Position numbers and translations under genes: made by a program. 64,000 nt of DNA from Bacteroidota bacterium (GTDB taxonomy: Bacteria; Bacteroidota; Bacteroidia; JABDFU01), in contig JACPDY010000119.1 of NCBI GenBank assembly GCA_016183775.1, positions 22,108 to 86,107 of the forward strand. The letters are read 5' to 3'. The first letter of the stretch is position 1; every line of letters begins with the position of its first letter. Positions 36,295-45,962 of the stretch are shown in pieces. The notes beneath the pieces are model-generated. The model had not been told where the DNA came from and searched no databases. It saw only the letters and a list, made by a program, of their open reading frames with translations.

Positions 36295-38766
36295 CTACTC
36301 CTGGTAATAAACCCGCTTCACCCTTCTCGACATACTCGTCAATACCTCATAAGGAATAGTTTCTGCGTCATTCGCGAATTGCGTTACAGGATATTCTTTT
36401 CCAAACACAATAACTTCATCGCTTTCATTTGCGGGAATTCCTGTAATATCCAACATGCACATATCCATGCATACATTGCCAACAATAGGTGCGGGTTGCC
36501 CGTTCACAATCATTTTGCCTTTGCCATTACTTAGTCTTCTGTTTAATCCATCGGCATAGCCAATGGGGACAGTGGCAATACGCATGTCTTTTTTCGCAAA
36601 GAACTTCCGGTTATAACCAATGCTTTCTCCTGCTTTAATGTCTTTGATCTGCGATATGGTGGTTTTAAGTGTATTCACGAACTCCAATTGTTTTTGCTCC
36701 TCCGCATTGCAGCCAATGCCGTACAGACCAATGCCCAGACGCACCATGTCGAACTGGGCTTGTGGGAAACGGCTGATGCCCGCGGAATTAAGCATGTGAC
36801 TTAATACAGGATAGTTAAGCGAAGCTGCAATTTTTTTCTGCATTTTTTCAAACCGTGAAATTTGTTCTTTTGTAAAATCATCATGTTTAGCTTCATCAGC
36901 TGATGAGAGGTGAGAGAAGATTGATCGAACGTGAATGGTTTTATTCTCTTTTAAAAATGCGATCAATTCATCCAGTGTATTTTCTTCAAACCCTAACCTG
37001 TGCATACCTGTATCCAGTTTTATATGGATAGCAGCGGGTTTATCAGATCTGGTTAAAGCCACATTGCGTTTCAATGCTTCGTTAAACAATCGGATAATCC
37101 GCATGGAAAAAATTTCCGGTTCCAGTCCGTATTCGATCATCGCATCATAACCTTGTTCTTCCGGGTTCATAACCATTATAGGTAGTGTAATTCCTGCCTT
37201 CCTCAATTCAACTCCTTCATCGGCATACGCCACCGCTAAATAATCAACATGATGAAACTGCAATACATTCGCGATCTCGTAGCTGCCACTACCGTACGAA
37301 GAAGCTTTTACCATAGCCATGAGCTTTGTTCCTGGTTTTAATTTAGAGCGGAAATAATTCAGGTTATGCACAACAGCATTCAGATTTATTTCCATCACAG
37401 TTTCGTGAGCTTTTCGTTGCAGCAGTTTACTTATACGTTCAAACCCGAAAGTCCTCGCGCCTTTTATCAGGATGGCTTCATCATGAAAGCCGATATCACC
37501 ATGATGCTTTAACAGGTCTTCTGTGCTGTCGTAAAAATGTTTGTTGATCGTAAATAATTTTGATTGCCGCTCAATGGCTTTGCCAATGCCTATCAGCCTG
37601 TAAATGCCTTTGGTTTCCAGCAGGTGTGCCACTTCTTTGTATAGTCGTTCTTCGTTTTTTCCACTTTGTAAAATATCGGAAAGTATAACTGTTTTTTTGA
37701 TGTGTTGTTTGTGCTGGTTCAAAAAATCGAGCGCGATGTTCAATGAGCCTAAGTCGGAATTGTAACTGTCATTAATGATCGAACAGTTGTTGATGCCTTC
37801 CTTCATTTCCAAACGCATGGCGACAGGGCTCAGTAGCTGCATGCGCTGAGAGATGAGCGCAGACGAATAGTTTAAGTGCAAAAGTGTTGCCCAGCAATTT
37901 ATAGCATTTTCAATGGAGGCATCATCGGTAAACGGGATCTCAATTTCAATTGTTTTCTTTTTAAATAAGCCTTCTATACTTGTATCATGCGGTTTTCTTT
38001 TGATACCTGTAATAATCAAATCGGCCCCTGTTTTTATCGACCAACTGAATGTGTTTTTTTGTTTCGCAGTCTGTATTTGTTTGTGTATCCCGCTATGGTC
38101 TTTGCAATAGATCAATGAAGAACAATTCTTAAACAATTTGAGTTTTTCCTGCATTTTTAAAGTGTGATCGGAAAAACTTTCATCATGCGCCTGACCTATA
38201 TTGGTAATAAGTCCGATGGTAGGCTGGATAATTTTCTCAAGTTTTTCCATTTCACCGGGCATGGATATGCCGGCTTCAAAAATTCCAAGCTCATGTTCCT
38301 TGTTCAATTGCCATACTGATATGGGAACACCTACCTGCGAGTTATAACTTTTAGGACTGCGGACAATATTTTTGTCTTCCCGCATAAGTTGGTACAACCA
38401 TTCTTTTACAATGGTTTTTCCGTTACTGCCTGTTATGCCAATAACAGGAATATTGAATTGTTTACGATGATAAGAAGCCAACTGCTGAAGTGCTCCAACA
38501 CTATCTTTGACGTTCAAAAAGCAGGCTTCAGGATAGGTTGAAGCGTTTTCCGGTAATTGTTCAACAACAAAACAGCGTACTCCTTTTTCATAAAGCGCAG
38601 CAATAAATTTATGTCCATCATGCCGCTGCCCGTTGATGGCAAAAAACAAACTGCTATGCGTCGAGATAATATTCCGGCTGTCAATAACAAGGTGTCGTAT
38701 GCCGTCAATACTTTCGCCCGAATGTGAGGCATTTATTATTGCGGCTATTTGTGCTGATGAGTACAT
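36295..38766 (-). CDS. murF-alr: Bifunctional MurF ligase / alanine racemase
   Basis: A fusion of about 823 residues. The N-terminal half is MurF (UDP-MurNAc-tripeptide:D-Ala-D-Ala ligase) with the ATP site GITGSNGKTIVKEW and the DSYNSD motif (NDSYNSDLGSLN). The C-terminal half (from about 445) is a PLP alanine racemase with MVKASSYGSGSYEIAN (PLP lysine), RLGIGLYG, GESIGYNRKF (catalytic Tyr) and VPIGYADGLNRR. The fusion is well known in Bacteroidota and couples D-Ala supply to peptidoglycan precursor synthesis. The frame extends up to a GTG at 38799 that overlaps the hepT stop; the ATG at 38766 fits the family start MYSSAQIA. Confidence 0.93.
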   Translation of the reverse strand: MYSSAQIAAIINASHSGESIDGIRHLVIDSRNIISTHSSLFFAINGQRHDGHKFIAALYEKGVRCFVVEQLPENASTYPEACFLNVKDSVGALQQLASYHRKQFNIPVIGITGSNGKTIVKEWLYQLMREDKNIVRSPKSYNSQVGVPISVWQLNKEHELGIFEAGISMPGEMEKLEKIIQPTIGLITNIGQAHDESFSDHTLKMQEKLKLFKNCSSLIYCKDHSGIHKQIQTAKQKNTFSWSIKTGADLIITGIKRKPHDTSIEGLFKKKTIEIEIPFTDDASIENAINCWATLLHLNYSSALISQRMQLLSPVAMRLEMKEGINNCSIINDSYNSDLGSLNIALDFLNQHKQHIKKTVILSDILQSGKNEERLYKEVAHLLETKGIYRLIGIGKAIERQSKLFTINKHFYDSTEDLLKHHGDIGFHDEAILIKGARTFGFERISKLLQRKAHETVMEINLNAVVHNLNYFRSKLKPGTKLMAMVKASSYGSGSYEIANVLQFHHVDYLAVAYADEGVELRKAGITLPIMVMNPEEQGYDAMIEYGLEPEIFSMRIIRLFNEALKRNVALTRSDKPAAIHIKLDTGMHRLGFEENTLDELIAFLKENKTIHVRSIFSHLSSADEAKHDDFTKEQISRFEKMQKKIAASLNYPVLSHMLNSAGISRFPQAQFDMVRLGIGLYGIGCNAEEQKQLEFVNTLKTTISQIKDIKAGESIGYNRKFFAKKDMRIATVPIGYADGLNRRLSNGKGKMIVNGQPAPIVGNVCMDMCMLDITGIPANESDEVIVFGKEYPVTQFANDAETIPYEVLTSMSRRVKRVYYQE

Positions 38767-38795
38767 GTAGTTTTTTTTGAAAGATGTCATTCCTT

Positions 38796-39152
38796 TCACA
38801 ATGTACCTTCAAAGACTTTAATAATGGAAGTGATTTGTTCTTTTAAAGCAGGAATATCAATCTGAATTGTTGCCCAAACCTCACCCGCATCAACTCTAAA
38901 ATATTCATGAACAAGTAAATTTCGGAATCCTTTGATTTTTTCCCACTCAACAGTTGCGAATTGTTTTCTTGTTTCCGCTGAAATATTAGCTGACGCCTCT
39001 CCGATTATTTCAAATTCGCGAATGATCGCGGCTTGCCTGAGTGTGTCTTTTAAAAACACCCTGGCATCCATACCTGCCGAAAACTCTTCGATAAGAAGAA
39101 TCGCAGTTTTGATGTGCTGTAATCGTACAAAGTCGCGCTCAGGGTTTTTCAT
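38796..39152 (-). CDS. hepT: HepT-like HEPN ribonuclease toxin
   Basis: A protein of 118 residues of the HepT (DUF86) family. The HEPN catalytic motif R-x4-H-x-Y is intact: RNLLVHEY (Arg77, His82, Tyr84). In characterised pairs the toxin cleaves RNA, and the partner MntA blocks it by adding AMP groups to this tyrosine. The gene starts inside the end of the mntA gene (14-base overlap), the classic toxin-antitoxin layout. It ends at the extended start of the murF-alr frame, so read-through into cell-wall genes is possible. Confidence 0.88.
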   Translation of the reverse strand: MKNPERDFVRLQHIKTAILLIEEFSAGMDARVFLKDTLRQAAIIREFEIIGEASANISAETRKQFATVEWEKIKGFRNLLVHEYFRVDAGEVWATIQIDIPALKEQITSIIKVFEGTL

Positions 39153-39429
39153 ACAAAATTTCTATGTCGTTTTGTATGTAAGGAATAACAAAAGAGGAGA
39201 TGCCTTTATCAGTACCTAGATCAACATGAAGTCCAAGTATTTTTTCTAATTCAATTCTATATCCGGATAAAGCCATAAGTCCAAGCGGCCTTTCCGGAGT
39301 TACCAAGATATCAATATCTGAGGATGTTTTTTGCTCATTACGGGCATAGGAACCAAATACGGAAATCTTCTTTACCGGTTTATCAACGAAGTAATTTTTG
39401 ATTTTCTGGTATATATCCTTCTTGTTCAT
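39139..39429 (-). CDS. mntA: MntA-like nucleotidyltransferase antitoxin
   Basis: A minimal nucleotidyltransferase of 96 residues with the GS-x10-D-x-D signature: FGSYARNEQKTSSDIDIL (Gly26-Ser27, Asp38, Asp40). It would AMPylate and so neutralise the HepT toxin encoded directly downstream with overlapping codons. The order antitoxin-toxin and the 14-base overlap agree with known MntA/HepT loci. Confidence 0.88.
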   Translation of the reverse strand: MNKKDIYQKIKNYFVDKPVKKISVFGSYARNEQKTSSDIDILVTPERPLGLMALSGYRIELEKILGLHVDLGTDKGISSFVIPYIQNDIEILYEKP

Positions 39430-39452
39430 AAAGACAAATTTAACCTTTTCTT

Positions 39453-40025
39453 TTAAGAATTTTGATTAAAACAACTTCTGCACAAAGCCTCATAATTGCT
39501 TGTTTCACCAAGCATCACAAGGTCATCATTTGTTGTTTTCCTGTATGAATGATTAGCAAGGTCTCCGCAACGGATACAGATAGCATGTACTTTGGTAACA
39601 TATTCAGCGCAGGCCAGTAATGAAGGCATAGGGCCAAAGGGACGTCCTTTATAATCCATGTCCAGTCCGGCAATGATAACCCGTATTCCTTTATTGGCAA
39701 GCGTTGTGCAAACTTTCGTAAGCCCTTTATCGAAGAACTGGGCTTCATCAACACCAATTACATCGGTGGCTGTAGCTTTTTTTAGTATTTCCGACGAGTC
39801 ACTAACGGGCATAGAAGGGATCTCACTGTAATTGTGTGAAACAACCTTTTCTTTATTATAACGGGTATCTACCGCGGGTTTAAAAATTTCAACTTTAAGC
39901 CTTGCAATTTGTGCGCGTTTAAGCCGGCGGATAAGTTCCTCTGTTTTGCCCGAAAACATAGAGCCGCAAATGACTTCAATGCAGCCCTTGCGGAATAATG
40001 AGGACGATGTGTGTTCAACAAACAT
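39453..40025 (-). CDS. tdk: Thymidine kinase
   Basis: A type II (TK1-like) thymidine kinase of 190 residues that phosphorylates thymidine in the salvage pathway. P-loop GSMFSGKTEELIRRL (21-28), DVIGVDEAQFFD with the DEAQ motif, GLDMDYKGRPFGPMP, and a zinc site of four Cys (CIRCGD and CRSCF). Length and order are normal. It lies just upstream of, and on the same strand as, mntA-hepT (23-base gap). Confidence 0.95.
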   Translation of the reverse strand: MFVEHTSSSLFRKGCIEVICGSMFSGKTEELIRRLKRAQIARLKVEIFKPAVDTRYNKEKVVSHNYSEIPSMPVSDSSEILKKATATDVIGVDEAQFFDKGLTKVCTTLANKGIRVIIAGLDMDYKGRPFGPMPSLLACAEYVTKVHAICIRCGDLANHSYRKTTNDDLVMLGETSNYEALCRSCFNQNS

Positions 40026-40168
40026 AATACTTCTTTTGTCTTCCTTTCCGCTTCAGGCACAGAGGAACGGAAAGGAGAGTGGTTTTAACATTTTAAAGTT
40101 AACAAAAGAATTGAAGCTGTTATTTTGCTATACGCTATTGAAAGTATTTTTGGGGATTGTATATTGCT

Positions 40169-40699
40169 ATGGAAAAGCTTGTGATCAATGATGACCTGTA
40201 TCTTTCAGCCCCGGTGGATGCCGACAAACCCGCTTTGGTGCAATATCTTAATGATGAAGACATTTATCGCAACACGCTGCGGATACCCCACCCCTATACG
40301 GAAAAAGACGCTGAAGATTTTTTGAATCAATGCAGGGAAAGGCGGAAAAAATATGGCCGTAATTTATCCTGGATCATCCGCAGGAATAACGGAGAGGTAA
40401 TGGGTTGTATAGGTTTTCAGCTGAATTATGGCATTGATTCGCATCGCGATGAACTGGGATATTGGATGGCTAAACCTTACCGCGGGCATGGAATAATGAC
40501 TAAAGCATTAAAGCGATTTTGTGACTATGGTTTTAGTTACGTTGGCTTGATAAGGATAGAGGCTGTTGTTTTTGAGAACAATAAAGCATCTGAGCGGATC
40601 CTTCAGAAAAATGGCTTTAAGCACGAAGGAATGATGAAAAAAATCTATGAGAAGAAAGGTCATTATATTGACGGACAGATGTATGCCCTTGTGAAATAG
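40169..40699 (+). CDS. GNAT acetyltransferase, RimJ/RimL type
   Basis: A protein of 176 residues from the ATG at 40169 (a TTG four codons upstream is less likely). The GNAT fold is visible in SWIIRRNNGEVMGCIGFQL, DELGYWMAKPYRGHGIMTKALKRFCDYGF (acetyl-CoA-binding R/Q-x-x-G-x-G/A segment) and VFENNKASERILQKNGFKHEG. RimJ/RimL relatives acetylate N-termini of ribosomal proteins or small molecules; the substrate here is unknown. Confidence 0.88.
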   Translation: MEKLVINDDLYLSAPVDADKPALVQYLNDEDIYRNTLRIPHPYTEKDAEDFLNQCRERRKKYGRNLSWIIRRNNGEVMGCIGFQLNYGIDSHRDELGYWMAKPYRGHGIMTKALKRFCDYGFSYVGLIRIEAVVFENNKASERILQKNGFKHEGMMKKIYEKKGHYIDGQMYALVK

Positions 40700-40880
40700 A
40701 AGCACAATTCATTTTTTTAAATACAAAGTCAGATTTACACCAGGGTTATGATTAAAGACCTTTTCAATAATTATTGGAGGGGCTTTTTAATTAAAGACCT
40801 GCCGACCTGCTCCGGTATTTTGCTATTTTTGAAAGAGGATTTGGTTATATTTAGACAGGATTAATGTTTAACGGAAGCAT

Positions 40881-42425
40881 ATGCAAAAAAAGATAGAGCA
40901 CCTTAATAAAAAGATTGCTGAAGCACAATTGGGAGGAGGCCAGGCCCGTATTGAATCGCAGCATAAAAAGAAAAAATTAACCGCGCGTGAGCGTTTGCAC
41001 CTGTTGCTGGATGAGGGTTCTTTTGAAGAGATCGGGATGTTTGTAACACATCGTTCCAACGAGTTTGGCTTAGAGCGCGAAAAATATTTGGGAGATGGCG
41101 TTGTAACAGGCTTTGGAACCGTTAATGGCCGTTTAGTATATGTTTTCTCTCAGGATTTTACTGTGTTTGGAGGTTCTCTTTCCGAAACGCATGCTGAGAA
41201 AATTTGCCGTATCATGGACCTGGCTATGCAAAATGGCGCTCCTGTGATCGGCCTTAATGACAGCGGCGGCGCGCGTATACAGGAGGGTGTTGTTTCATTA
41301 GGCGGCTATGCCGATATATTTTATCGTAATACAAGGGCATCGGGAGTTATCCCTCAAATATCCGCCATTATGGGTCCGTGTGCGGGTGGCGCGGTGTATT
41401 CCCCCGCCATAACCGATTTTGTTTTAATGGTGGAAAATACATCTTACATGTTTGTTACAGGTCCCAATGTTGTGAAGACTGTTACACATGAGGAAATAAC
41501 ATCGGAAGAGTTGGGTGGAGCTTCCGCGCATTCAACCAAATCAGGTGTAACACATTTTTCATGCGCCAATGAAGTGGAATGCATAAATAATATTAAGCGA
41601 CTGCTTAGCTACATGCCTCAAAACTGTGAGGATGATGTCCCGGCTCTTGAATATGAGATTTCAGGAAATGAAAAGCGTCCCCAGCTTAATTCTATTATAC
41701 CCGAAAACCCTAATCAGCCGTATGATATACGTGATGTGATCAGTGGGGTGATCGACAGCGATACATTTTATGAAGTGCATAAGAATTTTGCCGAGAATAT
41801 TGTGGTTGGCTTTGCCCGCCTCGGCGGAAGAAGTATTGGCATAGTGGCTAACCAGCCCGCGTTTCTGGCTGGTGTGTTGGATATTAATTCATCCGTGAAG
41901 GCGGCACGCTTTGTTCGTTTTTGTGATTCGTTTAATATACCATTACTTGTGTTTGAAGATGTACCAGGTTTTTTACCCGGTACCGACCAGGAGTGGAATG
42001 GCATTATCTCTAACGGGGCTAAATTGCTTTACGCTTTTTGTGAAGCAACAGTGCCGCGTATCACGGTTATTACGCGTAAAGCTTACGGCGGAGCCTATGA
42101 TGTGATGAACAGCAAACACATAGGAGCGGATATGAATTACGCCTGGCCGACTGCGGAAATTGCCGTGATGGGAGCAAGAGGAGCTGCAGAAATAATTTTC
42201 AAAAAGGAAATATCGGAAGCTAAAGATCCTTCAGTTAAACTTAAAGAGAAAGAGCAGGAATACATTCAACATTTTGCGAACCCCTATCGTGCTGCAGAAC
42301 GGGGCTATATTGATGAAGTGATATTGCCTGAAGATACCCGGGTTAAACTTTTGAAAGCATTTAAAATGTTGGAAAATAAAGTTGATGTATTGCCGAGGAA
42401 GAAGCATGGGAATATCCCTTTGTAA
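40881..42425 (+). CDS. Acyl-CoA carboxylase carboxyltransferase (beta) subunit
   Basis: A protein of 514 residues of the biotin-dependent carboxyltransferase family, closest by eye to propionyl-CoA/methylmalonyl-CoA carboxylases. Landmarks: [21 protein letters not shown], the acyl-CoA oxyanion motif [31 protein letters not shown], and in the C-terminal half ICxx-like [19 protein letters not shown] and [19 protein letters not shown]. It would carboxylate propionyl-CoA in concert with a biotin carboxylase encoded elsewhere. It fits a methylmalonyl-CoA pathway with MeaB. Confidence 0.9.
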   Translation: MQKKIEHLNKKIAEAQLGGGQARIESQHKKKKLTARERLHLLLDEGSFEEIGMFVTHRSNEFGLEREKYLGDGVVTGFGTVNGRLVYVFSQDFTVFGGSLSETHAEKICRIMDLAMQNGAPVIGLNDSGGARIQEGVVSLGGYADIFYRNTRASGVIPQISAIMGPCAGGAVYSPAITDFVLMVENTSYMFVTGPNVVKTVTHEEITSEELGGASAHSTKSGVTHFSCANEVECINNIKRLLSYMPQNCEDDVPALEYEISGNEKRPQLNSIIPENPNQPYDIRDVISGVIDSDTFYEVHKNFAENIVVGFARLGGRSIGIVANQPAFLAGVLDINSSVKAARFVRFCDSFNIPLLVFEDVPGFLPGTDQEWNGIISNGAKLLYAFCEATVPRITVITRKAYGGAYDVMNSKHIGADMNYAWPTAEIAVMGARGAAEIIFKKEISEAKDPSVKLKEKEQEYIQHFANPYRAAERGYIDEVILPEDTRVKLLKAFKMLENKVDVLPRKKHGNIPL

Positions 42426-42431
42426 AAAAAT

Positions 42432-42492
42432 AGTTGGCGGTTGGCAGTTGGCAATGTGTTTTTGCCAATTGCCAATTGTCAATTGCCAACTC
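42432..42492. repeat. Inverted repeat of TTGGCA/TGCCAA units before purD
   Basis: The left side is built of AGTTGGC-like units and the right side of TTGCCAAT-like units; together they can fold into an imperfect hairpin of about 20 bp. It lies between the carboxylase stop and the purD ATG. Such short-unit inverted repeats are common between Bacteroidota genes. Confidence 0.55.
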
Positions 42493-42500
42493 TAATAATT

Positions 42501-43775
42501 ATGAATATCCTCTTAATTGGTTCCGGTGGCCGTGAATGCGCATTTGCATGGAAATTGGCACAAAGCCCAAAACTTAAAAAACTATTTATAGCACCTGGTA
42601 ATGCGGGTACTCAGGCATACGGAACAAATGTTGCTATTCCGGAAACGAACTTTGAAGCCATTAAAAAATTTGTACTTGAGAATGGCATCAACATGCTTAT
42701 TGTTGGTCCTGAAACACCTCTTGTAAAGGGGATACACGATTTTTTTTTAGCGGATGAAAAATTAATGCACATTACGGTAATCGGCCCGAAAAAAGATGGG
42801 GCGCAATTGGAAGGCAGCAAGGATTTTTCGAAACGTTTTATGCAGCGTTATAATATCCCAACCGCCGCATATCAGACATTTACAAAAGAAACATTAGGAG
42901 AAGGATTAAAATTCCTGGAATCATTAAAACCTCCTTATGTATTAAAAGCGGACGGACTTGCTGCCGGTAAAGGAGTGCTTATTCCCACTGCGCTCAATGA
43001 AGCGAAAGCGGAATTGAATGAAATGCTGGCGCTTGCCAAATTCGGTGATGCCTCCGCGAAAGTGGTGATCGAGGAATTTTTAAAAGGAATTGAATTATCT
43101 GTTTTCGTTTTAACGGATGGCGAGAGTTATAAAATTTTACCTGCGGCCAAGGATTACAAACGAATAGGAGAGGGCGATACAGGTCCAAATACAGGAGGCA
43201 TGGGTGCTGTATCACCTGTTCCGTTTGCCAATGCGGAGTTTCTGAAAAAGGTTGAAGAGCGGGTTGTGATCCCCACAATAAAGGGACTTAAAAAAGAGGG
43301 AATAGTTTATAAAGGATTTATTTTTATTGGCCTGATGAATGTTGGCGGTGAACCTTATGTTATTGAATACAACTGCCGCATGGGCGATCCCGAAACCGAA
43401 GTGGTTATACCCCGTATTAAGTCAGACATCATTGATCTGTTTGAAGGTGTTGCAAATGGAAATTTAAGCACAAAAAAAATTGAAGTTGATGAACGGTTCG
43501 CGACAACGGTAATGCTTGTGGCTGGTGGCTATCCCGGTGATTACGAAAGGGGGAAGGTGATAGATGGACTTGATAAAGTTGAAGGCAGTCTGGTATTTCA
43601 TGCCGGCACTAAACAACAGGGAAGCCGTGTTGTAACAAATGGAGGCAGGGTTTTAGCGCTCACATCCTTTGGCTCAACTATAAATGAAGCTTTGCAAAAG
43701 AGTTTTGGAAATGCTGAGAGAATCAAGTATGATGAAAAGTACTATCGGAAAGACATCGGTTCAGATCTAAAATAA
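42501..43775 (+). CDS. purD: Phosphoribosylamine-glycine ligase
   Basis: An ATP-grasp enzyme of 424 residues making glycinamide ribonucleotide in purine synthesis. N-terminal MNILLIGSGGRECAFAWKL, the IAPGNAGT motif, LKADGLAAGKGVLI, the GDTGPNTGGMGAVSP loop and EYNCRMGDPETEV are all as expected. The frame is open 20 codons further upstream, but that stretch is the inverted repeat, so the ATG at 42501 is chosen. purQ lies 2.3 kb downstream. Confidence 0.96.
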   Translation: MNILLIGSGGRECAFAWKLAQSPKLKKLFIAPGNAGTQAYGTNVAIPETNFEAIKKFVLENGINMLIVGPETPLVKGIHDFFLADEKLMHITVIGPKKDGAQLEGSKDFSKRFMQRYNIPTAAYQTFTKETLGEGLKFLESLKPPYVLKADGLAAGKGVLIPTALNEAKAELNEMLALAKFGDASAKVVIEEFLKGIELSVFVLTDGESYKILPAAKDYKRIGEGDTGPNTGGMGAVSPVPFANAEFLKKVEERVVIPTIKGLKKEGIVYKGFIFIGLMNVGGEPYVIEYNCRMGDPETEVVIPRIKSDIIDLFEGVANGNLSTKKIEVDERFATTVMLVAGGYPGDYERGKVIDGLDKVEGSLVFHAGTKQQGSRVVTNGGRVLALTSFGSTINEALQKSFGNAERIKYDEKYYRKDIGSDLK

Positions 43776-43806
43776 AAATCCCGTCCATTATCCTGAACGG
43801 GATTTT
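43775..43806. terminator. Bidirectional terminator after purD
   Basis: Ten-base arms AAAATCCCGT and ACGGGATTTT with a 12-base loop, flanked by A-run and T-run, between purD and the convergent small membrane protein gene. Confidence 0.75.
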
Positions 43807-43827
43807 AAATATATAGTAAGCATAGGC

Positions 43828-44007
43828 TTATTCCAACGTGCCTTCTTCGTGCGCTTTCTTTGAATACTTGCCTTGTACCCATAGCCAGATTATCATAGCG
43901 ATAAAGCCAACAACTATCATAAAGAAATTGTACTTATTGCCAACATGTGGCATGATCTTGAAGAATTTTTGGCACAAGTGGCCAAATCCGTTAAAAAAGT
44001 CTGTCAT
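43828..44007 (-). CDS. Small membrane protein (59 residues)
   Basis: A short gene read from the minus strand: starts MTDFFNGFGHLCQKFFKIMP, has one membrane span (YNFFMIVVGFIAMIIWLWVQ) and ends GKYSKKAHEEGTLE. It has the size and layout of the small one-span proteins found near a DUF6427-type membrane protein and purine genes in Bacteroidota (DUF6341-like), which is the reason to trust it. It is convergent with purD and divergent from the next gene. Function unknown. Confidence 0.65.
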   Translation of the reverse strand: MTDFFNGFGHLCQKFFKIMPHVGNKYNFFMIVVGFIAMIIWLWVQGKYSKKAHEEGTLE

Positions 44008-44083
44008 TGTTAATCGATTTTAAGTACTATTTCCACAAAAGTAAAAATAAAATTGAAAATTTGTATAAAATCATTCCCTTAAA

Positions 44084-45070
44084 ATGCTGGTTCGCTTTTT
44101 CAGGTCACATCAGCCTGTTTTAATTATTATAATCCCTGTTTTAGCTGTATTGCTGTGGCTGCCTGCTTTTATTCATCCAATCCTGCCTATTGTAAAACAC
44201 CAGATGCCTTTATTTGAATTGGTGGTGAACCCTTTGTTGGCTTATCCCCTTTTATGTACCATTGTTGCGTTCATTTTACTGATCATACAGGCGTTCTTAT
44301 TTAACTATATAATTGATAAATATGAAATAACCGGTAAACGCTCCTATTTACCTGTATTGATGTATATTGTTTTCACTTCCTTTTCGCCGGAGTTATTGCG
44401 GCTTCACCCGGGTTTGTTCGCCAATATATTTATTTTACTGGCTTTGAATCGTATTTTGGCTACTTACCGCAATACTTCTGCCCTTTCGCCCTGTTTCGAT
44501 GCGGGGTTCCTTATAGCAATAGCTTCGTTATTTTATTTCCCTGCTGCATTGCTGATCATTTTTGTCCTGATCGCAGTTCTCGTGCTTTTGCCTTTTTCGT
44601 GGCGCCTGTGGGCCATTGTTATATTGGGTTTTTTGCTGCCATATATTTATGTGCATACCTGGTATTTTTTATTTGAAGGGACCGAATACCTGTGGATCGA
44701 TCGGGTATTATTTCCTGTTATTGATCGGGATACAGCATTCAGCGGGGAAATGGCTCAGCCTTATTCGGAACTTATTTTGTTTGTGGGAATAGCCGCTGTG
44801 CTTTCGATCGGTCGTGGTGCCGATGCCGCCAACCGTTCGGTGCAGCACAGGAGCACAATAGCTGTTTTACGTTGGTTGTTTGTAATTGGCGCTCTTACTT
44901 TGCTCATTACGCCGACCTTGAGTTATATTTATTTTTTTGTGGCTCTTTTACCCCTGTTGGTACTTATAACAGGTTATTTTTTATGGGCAAGGATGGTTTG
45001 GGTAGCCGAAATAGTAATATGGATGCTGATATTGACTATTGCGTACAATCATTTTAGCATAAGTTATTAA
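44084..45070 (+). CDS. Polytopic membrane protein, DUF6427-like
   Basis: A very hydrophobic protein of 328 residues with about nine membrane spans and few charged loops. The N-terminus MLVRFFRSHQPVLIIIIPVL and a loop with LRLHPGLFANIFILLALNRI resemble DUF6427 proteins, which sit next to purD and a small one-span protein in other Bacteroidota. No catalytic motif is visible. The position between purD and purQ is probably ancestral but gives no clear function. Confidence 0.65.
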   Translation: MLVRFFRSHQPVLIIIIPVLAVLLWLPAFIHPILPIVKHQMPLFELVVNPLLAYPLLCTIVAFILLIIQAFLFNYIIDKYEITGKRSYLPVLMYIVFTSFSPELLRLHPGLFANIFILLALNRILATYRNTSALSPCFDAGFLIAIASLFYFPAALLIIFVLIAVLVLLPFSWRLWAIVILGFLLPYIYVHTWYFLFEGTEYLWIDRVLFPVIDRDTAFSGEMAQPYSELILFVGIAAVLSIGRGADAANRSVQHRSTIAVLRWLFVIGALTLLITPTLSYIYFFVALLPLLVLITGYFLWARMVWVAEIVIWMLILTIAYNHFSISY

Positions 45071-45111
45071 GCAGGAATAAAACAATAGTTTTTCTAATGT
45101 TTAACTAGGGG

Positions 45112-45119
45112 TAATTTTG
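45112..45119 (+). promoter_or_regulatory. Possible -7 box of purQ
   Basis: TAATTTTG fits TAnnTTTG and lies 38 bases before the ATG. The expected -33 position reads TTT, not TTG. Confidence 0.35.
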
Positions 45120-45157
45120 TAAGTTTACTTCTTCAAAAAACAAAAACAAGACCGATC

Positions 45158-45853
45158 ATGAGTAAATTTGGTGTGGTTATTTTCCCGGGTTCCAACTGCG
45201 ATCAGGACATGATATATGCGCTGCGCAATGTAATGGGACAGGATGTTGTTGAGTTATGGCACAAAGACAAGGACCTGAAGAATTGCGATTTTATTATACT
45301 TCCAGGAGGGTTTTCCCACGGGGATTATTTACGTTCAGGAGCGATCGCACGCTTTGCGCCGATTATGGAGAAGGTGATTGATCATGCGGCAAAAGGGGGA
45401 TATGTTTTTGGCGTATGTAACGGTTTTCAGATCTTATGCGAAGCCGGTTTGGTGCCGGGTGCTTTACTGCATAATACCGAGCGCAGGTTCATTTGTAAAA
45501 ATGTATTCATTAAAGCCGAGCATAATGAGACTTTACTCACATCAGGCATTCCGATAAATAAGGCGCTTAAAATTCCTATTGCACATGGAGAGGGAAATTA
45601 TTTTATTGATGCAAAAGGCCTGGAAAAAATAAACAAGAATGGACAGGTGCTGTTCCGTTATTGTGATGATAGAGGTAATGTAACTCCGGAATCTAACCCG
45701 AATGGTTCACTTGATAATATTGCCGGGGTATGTAATGCCGGTAAAAATGTGTTCGGAATGATGCCTCATCCCGAGCGGGCTTCCGATCCTGAGTTGGGTA
45801 ATATGGACGGAATGGTCCTGTTTCAGTCAATTTTAGGTACTGTGTTACATTAG
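45158..45853 (+). CDS. purQ: Phosphoribosylformylglycinamidine synthase subunit PurQ
   Basis: A glutamine amidotransferase subunit of 231 residues that supplies ammonia to PurL. Class I GATase features: VIFPGSNCDQD, LPGGFSHGDYLRSGAIA, the nucleophile in FGVCNGFQILCEAG and the HPE triad end in MMPHPERASDP. A stand-alone PurQ implies a small-type PurL (with PurS) elsewhere in the genome. Confidence 0.95.
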   Translation: MSKFGVVIFPGSNCDQDMIYALRNVMGQDVVELWHKDKDLKNCDFIILPGGFSHGDYLRSGAIARFAPIMEKVIDHAAKGGYVFGVCNGFQILCEAGLVPGALLHNTERRFICKNVFIKAEHNETLLTSGIPINKALKIPIAHGEGNYFIDAKGLEKINKNGQVLFRYCDDRGNVTPESNPNGSLDNIAGVCNAGKNVFGMMPHPERASDPELGNMDGMVLFQSILGTVLH

Positions 45854-45891
45854 GACAACCCAATAAGTATCTGATAATAAGCTAATTATTA

Positions 45892-45899
45892 TATTTTTG
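45892..45899 (+). promoter_or_regulatory. Possible -7 box of the cold-shock gene
   Basis: TATTTTTG fits TAnnTTTG and would give a leader of about 60 nt, in keeping with the leaders of cold-shock mRNAs. No TTG at -33. Confidence 0.3.
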
Positions 45900-45962
45900 A
45901 CTATCTTTTCTCAGGATGTCAAATAATATTAATATCTTGTCGCCCAATTTAAAAATAAAAAT

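Noticed and set aside
43838..44023. Plus-strand frame of 61 codons after purD
   Set aside because: It is antisense to the 59-residue membrane protein, which has a better composition and a clear membrane span.
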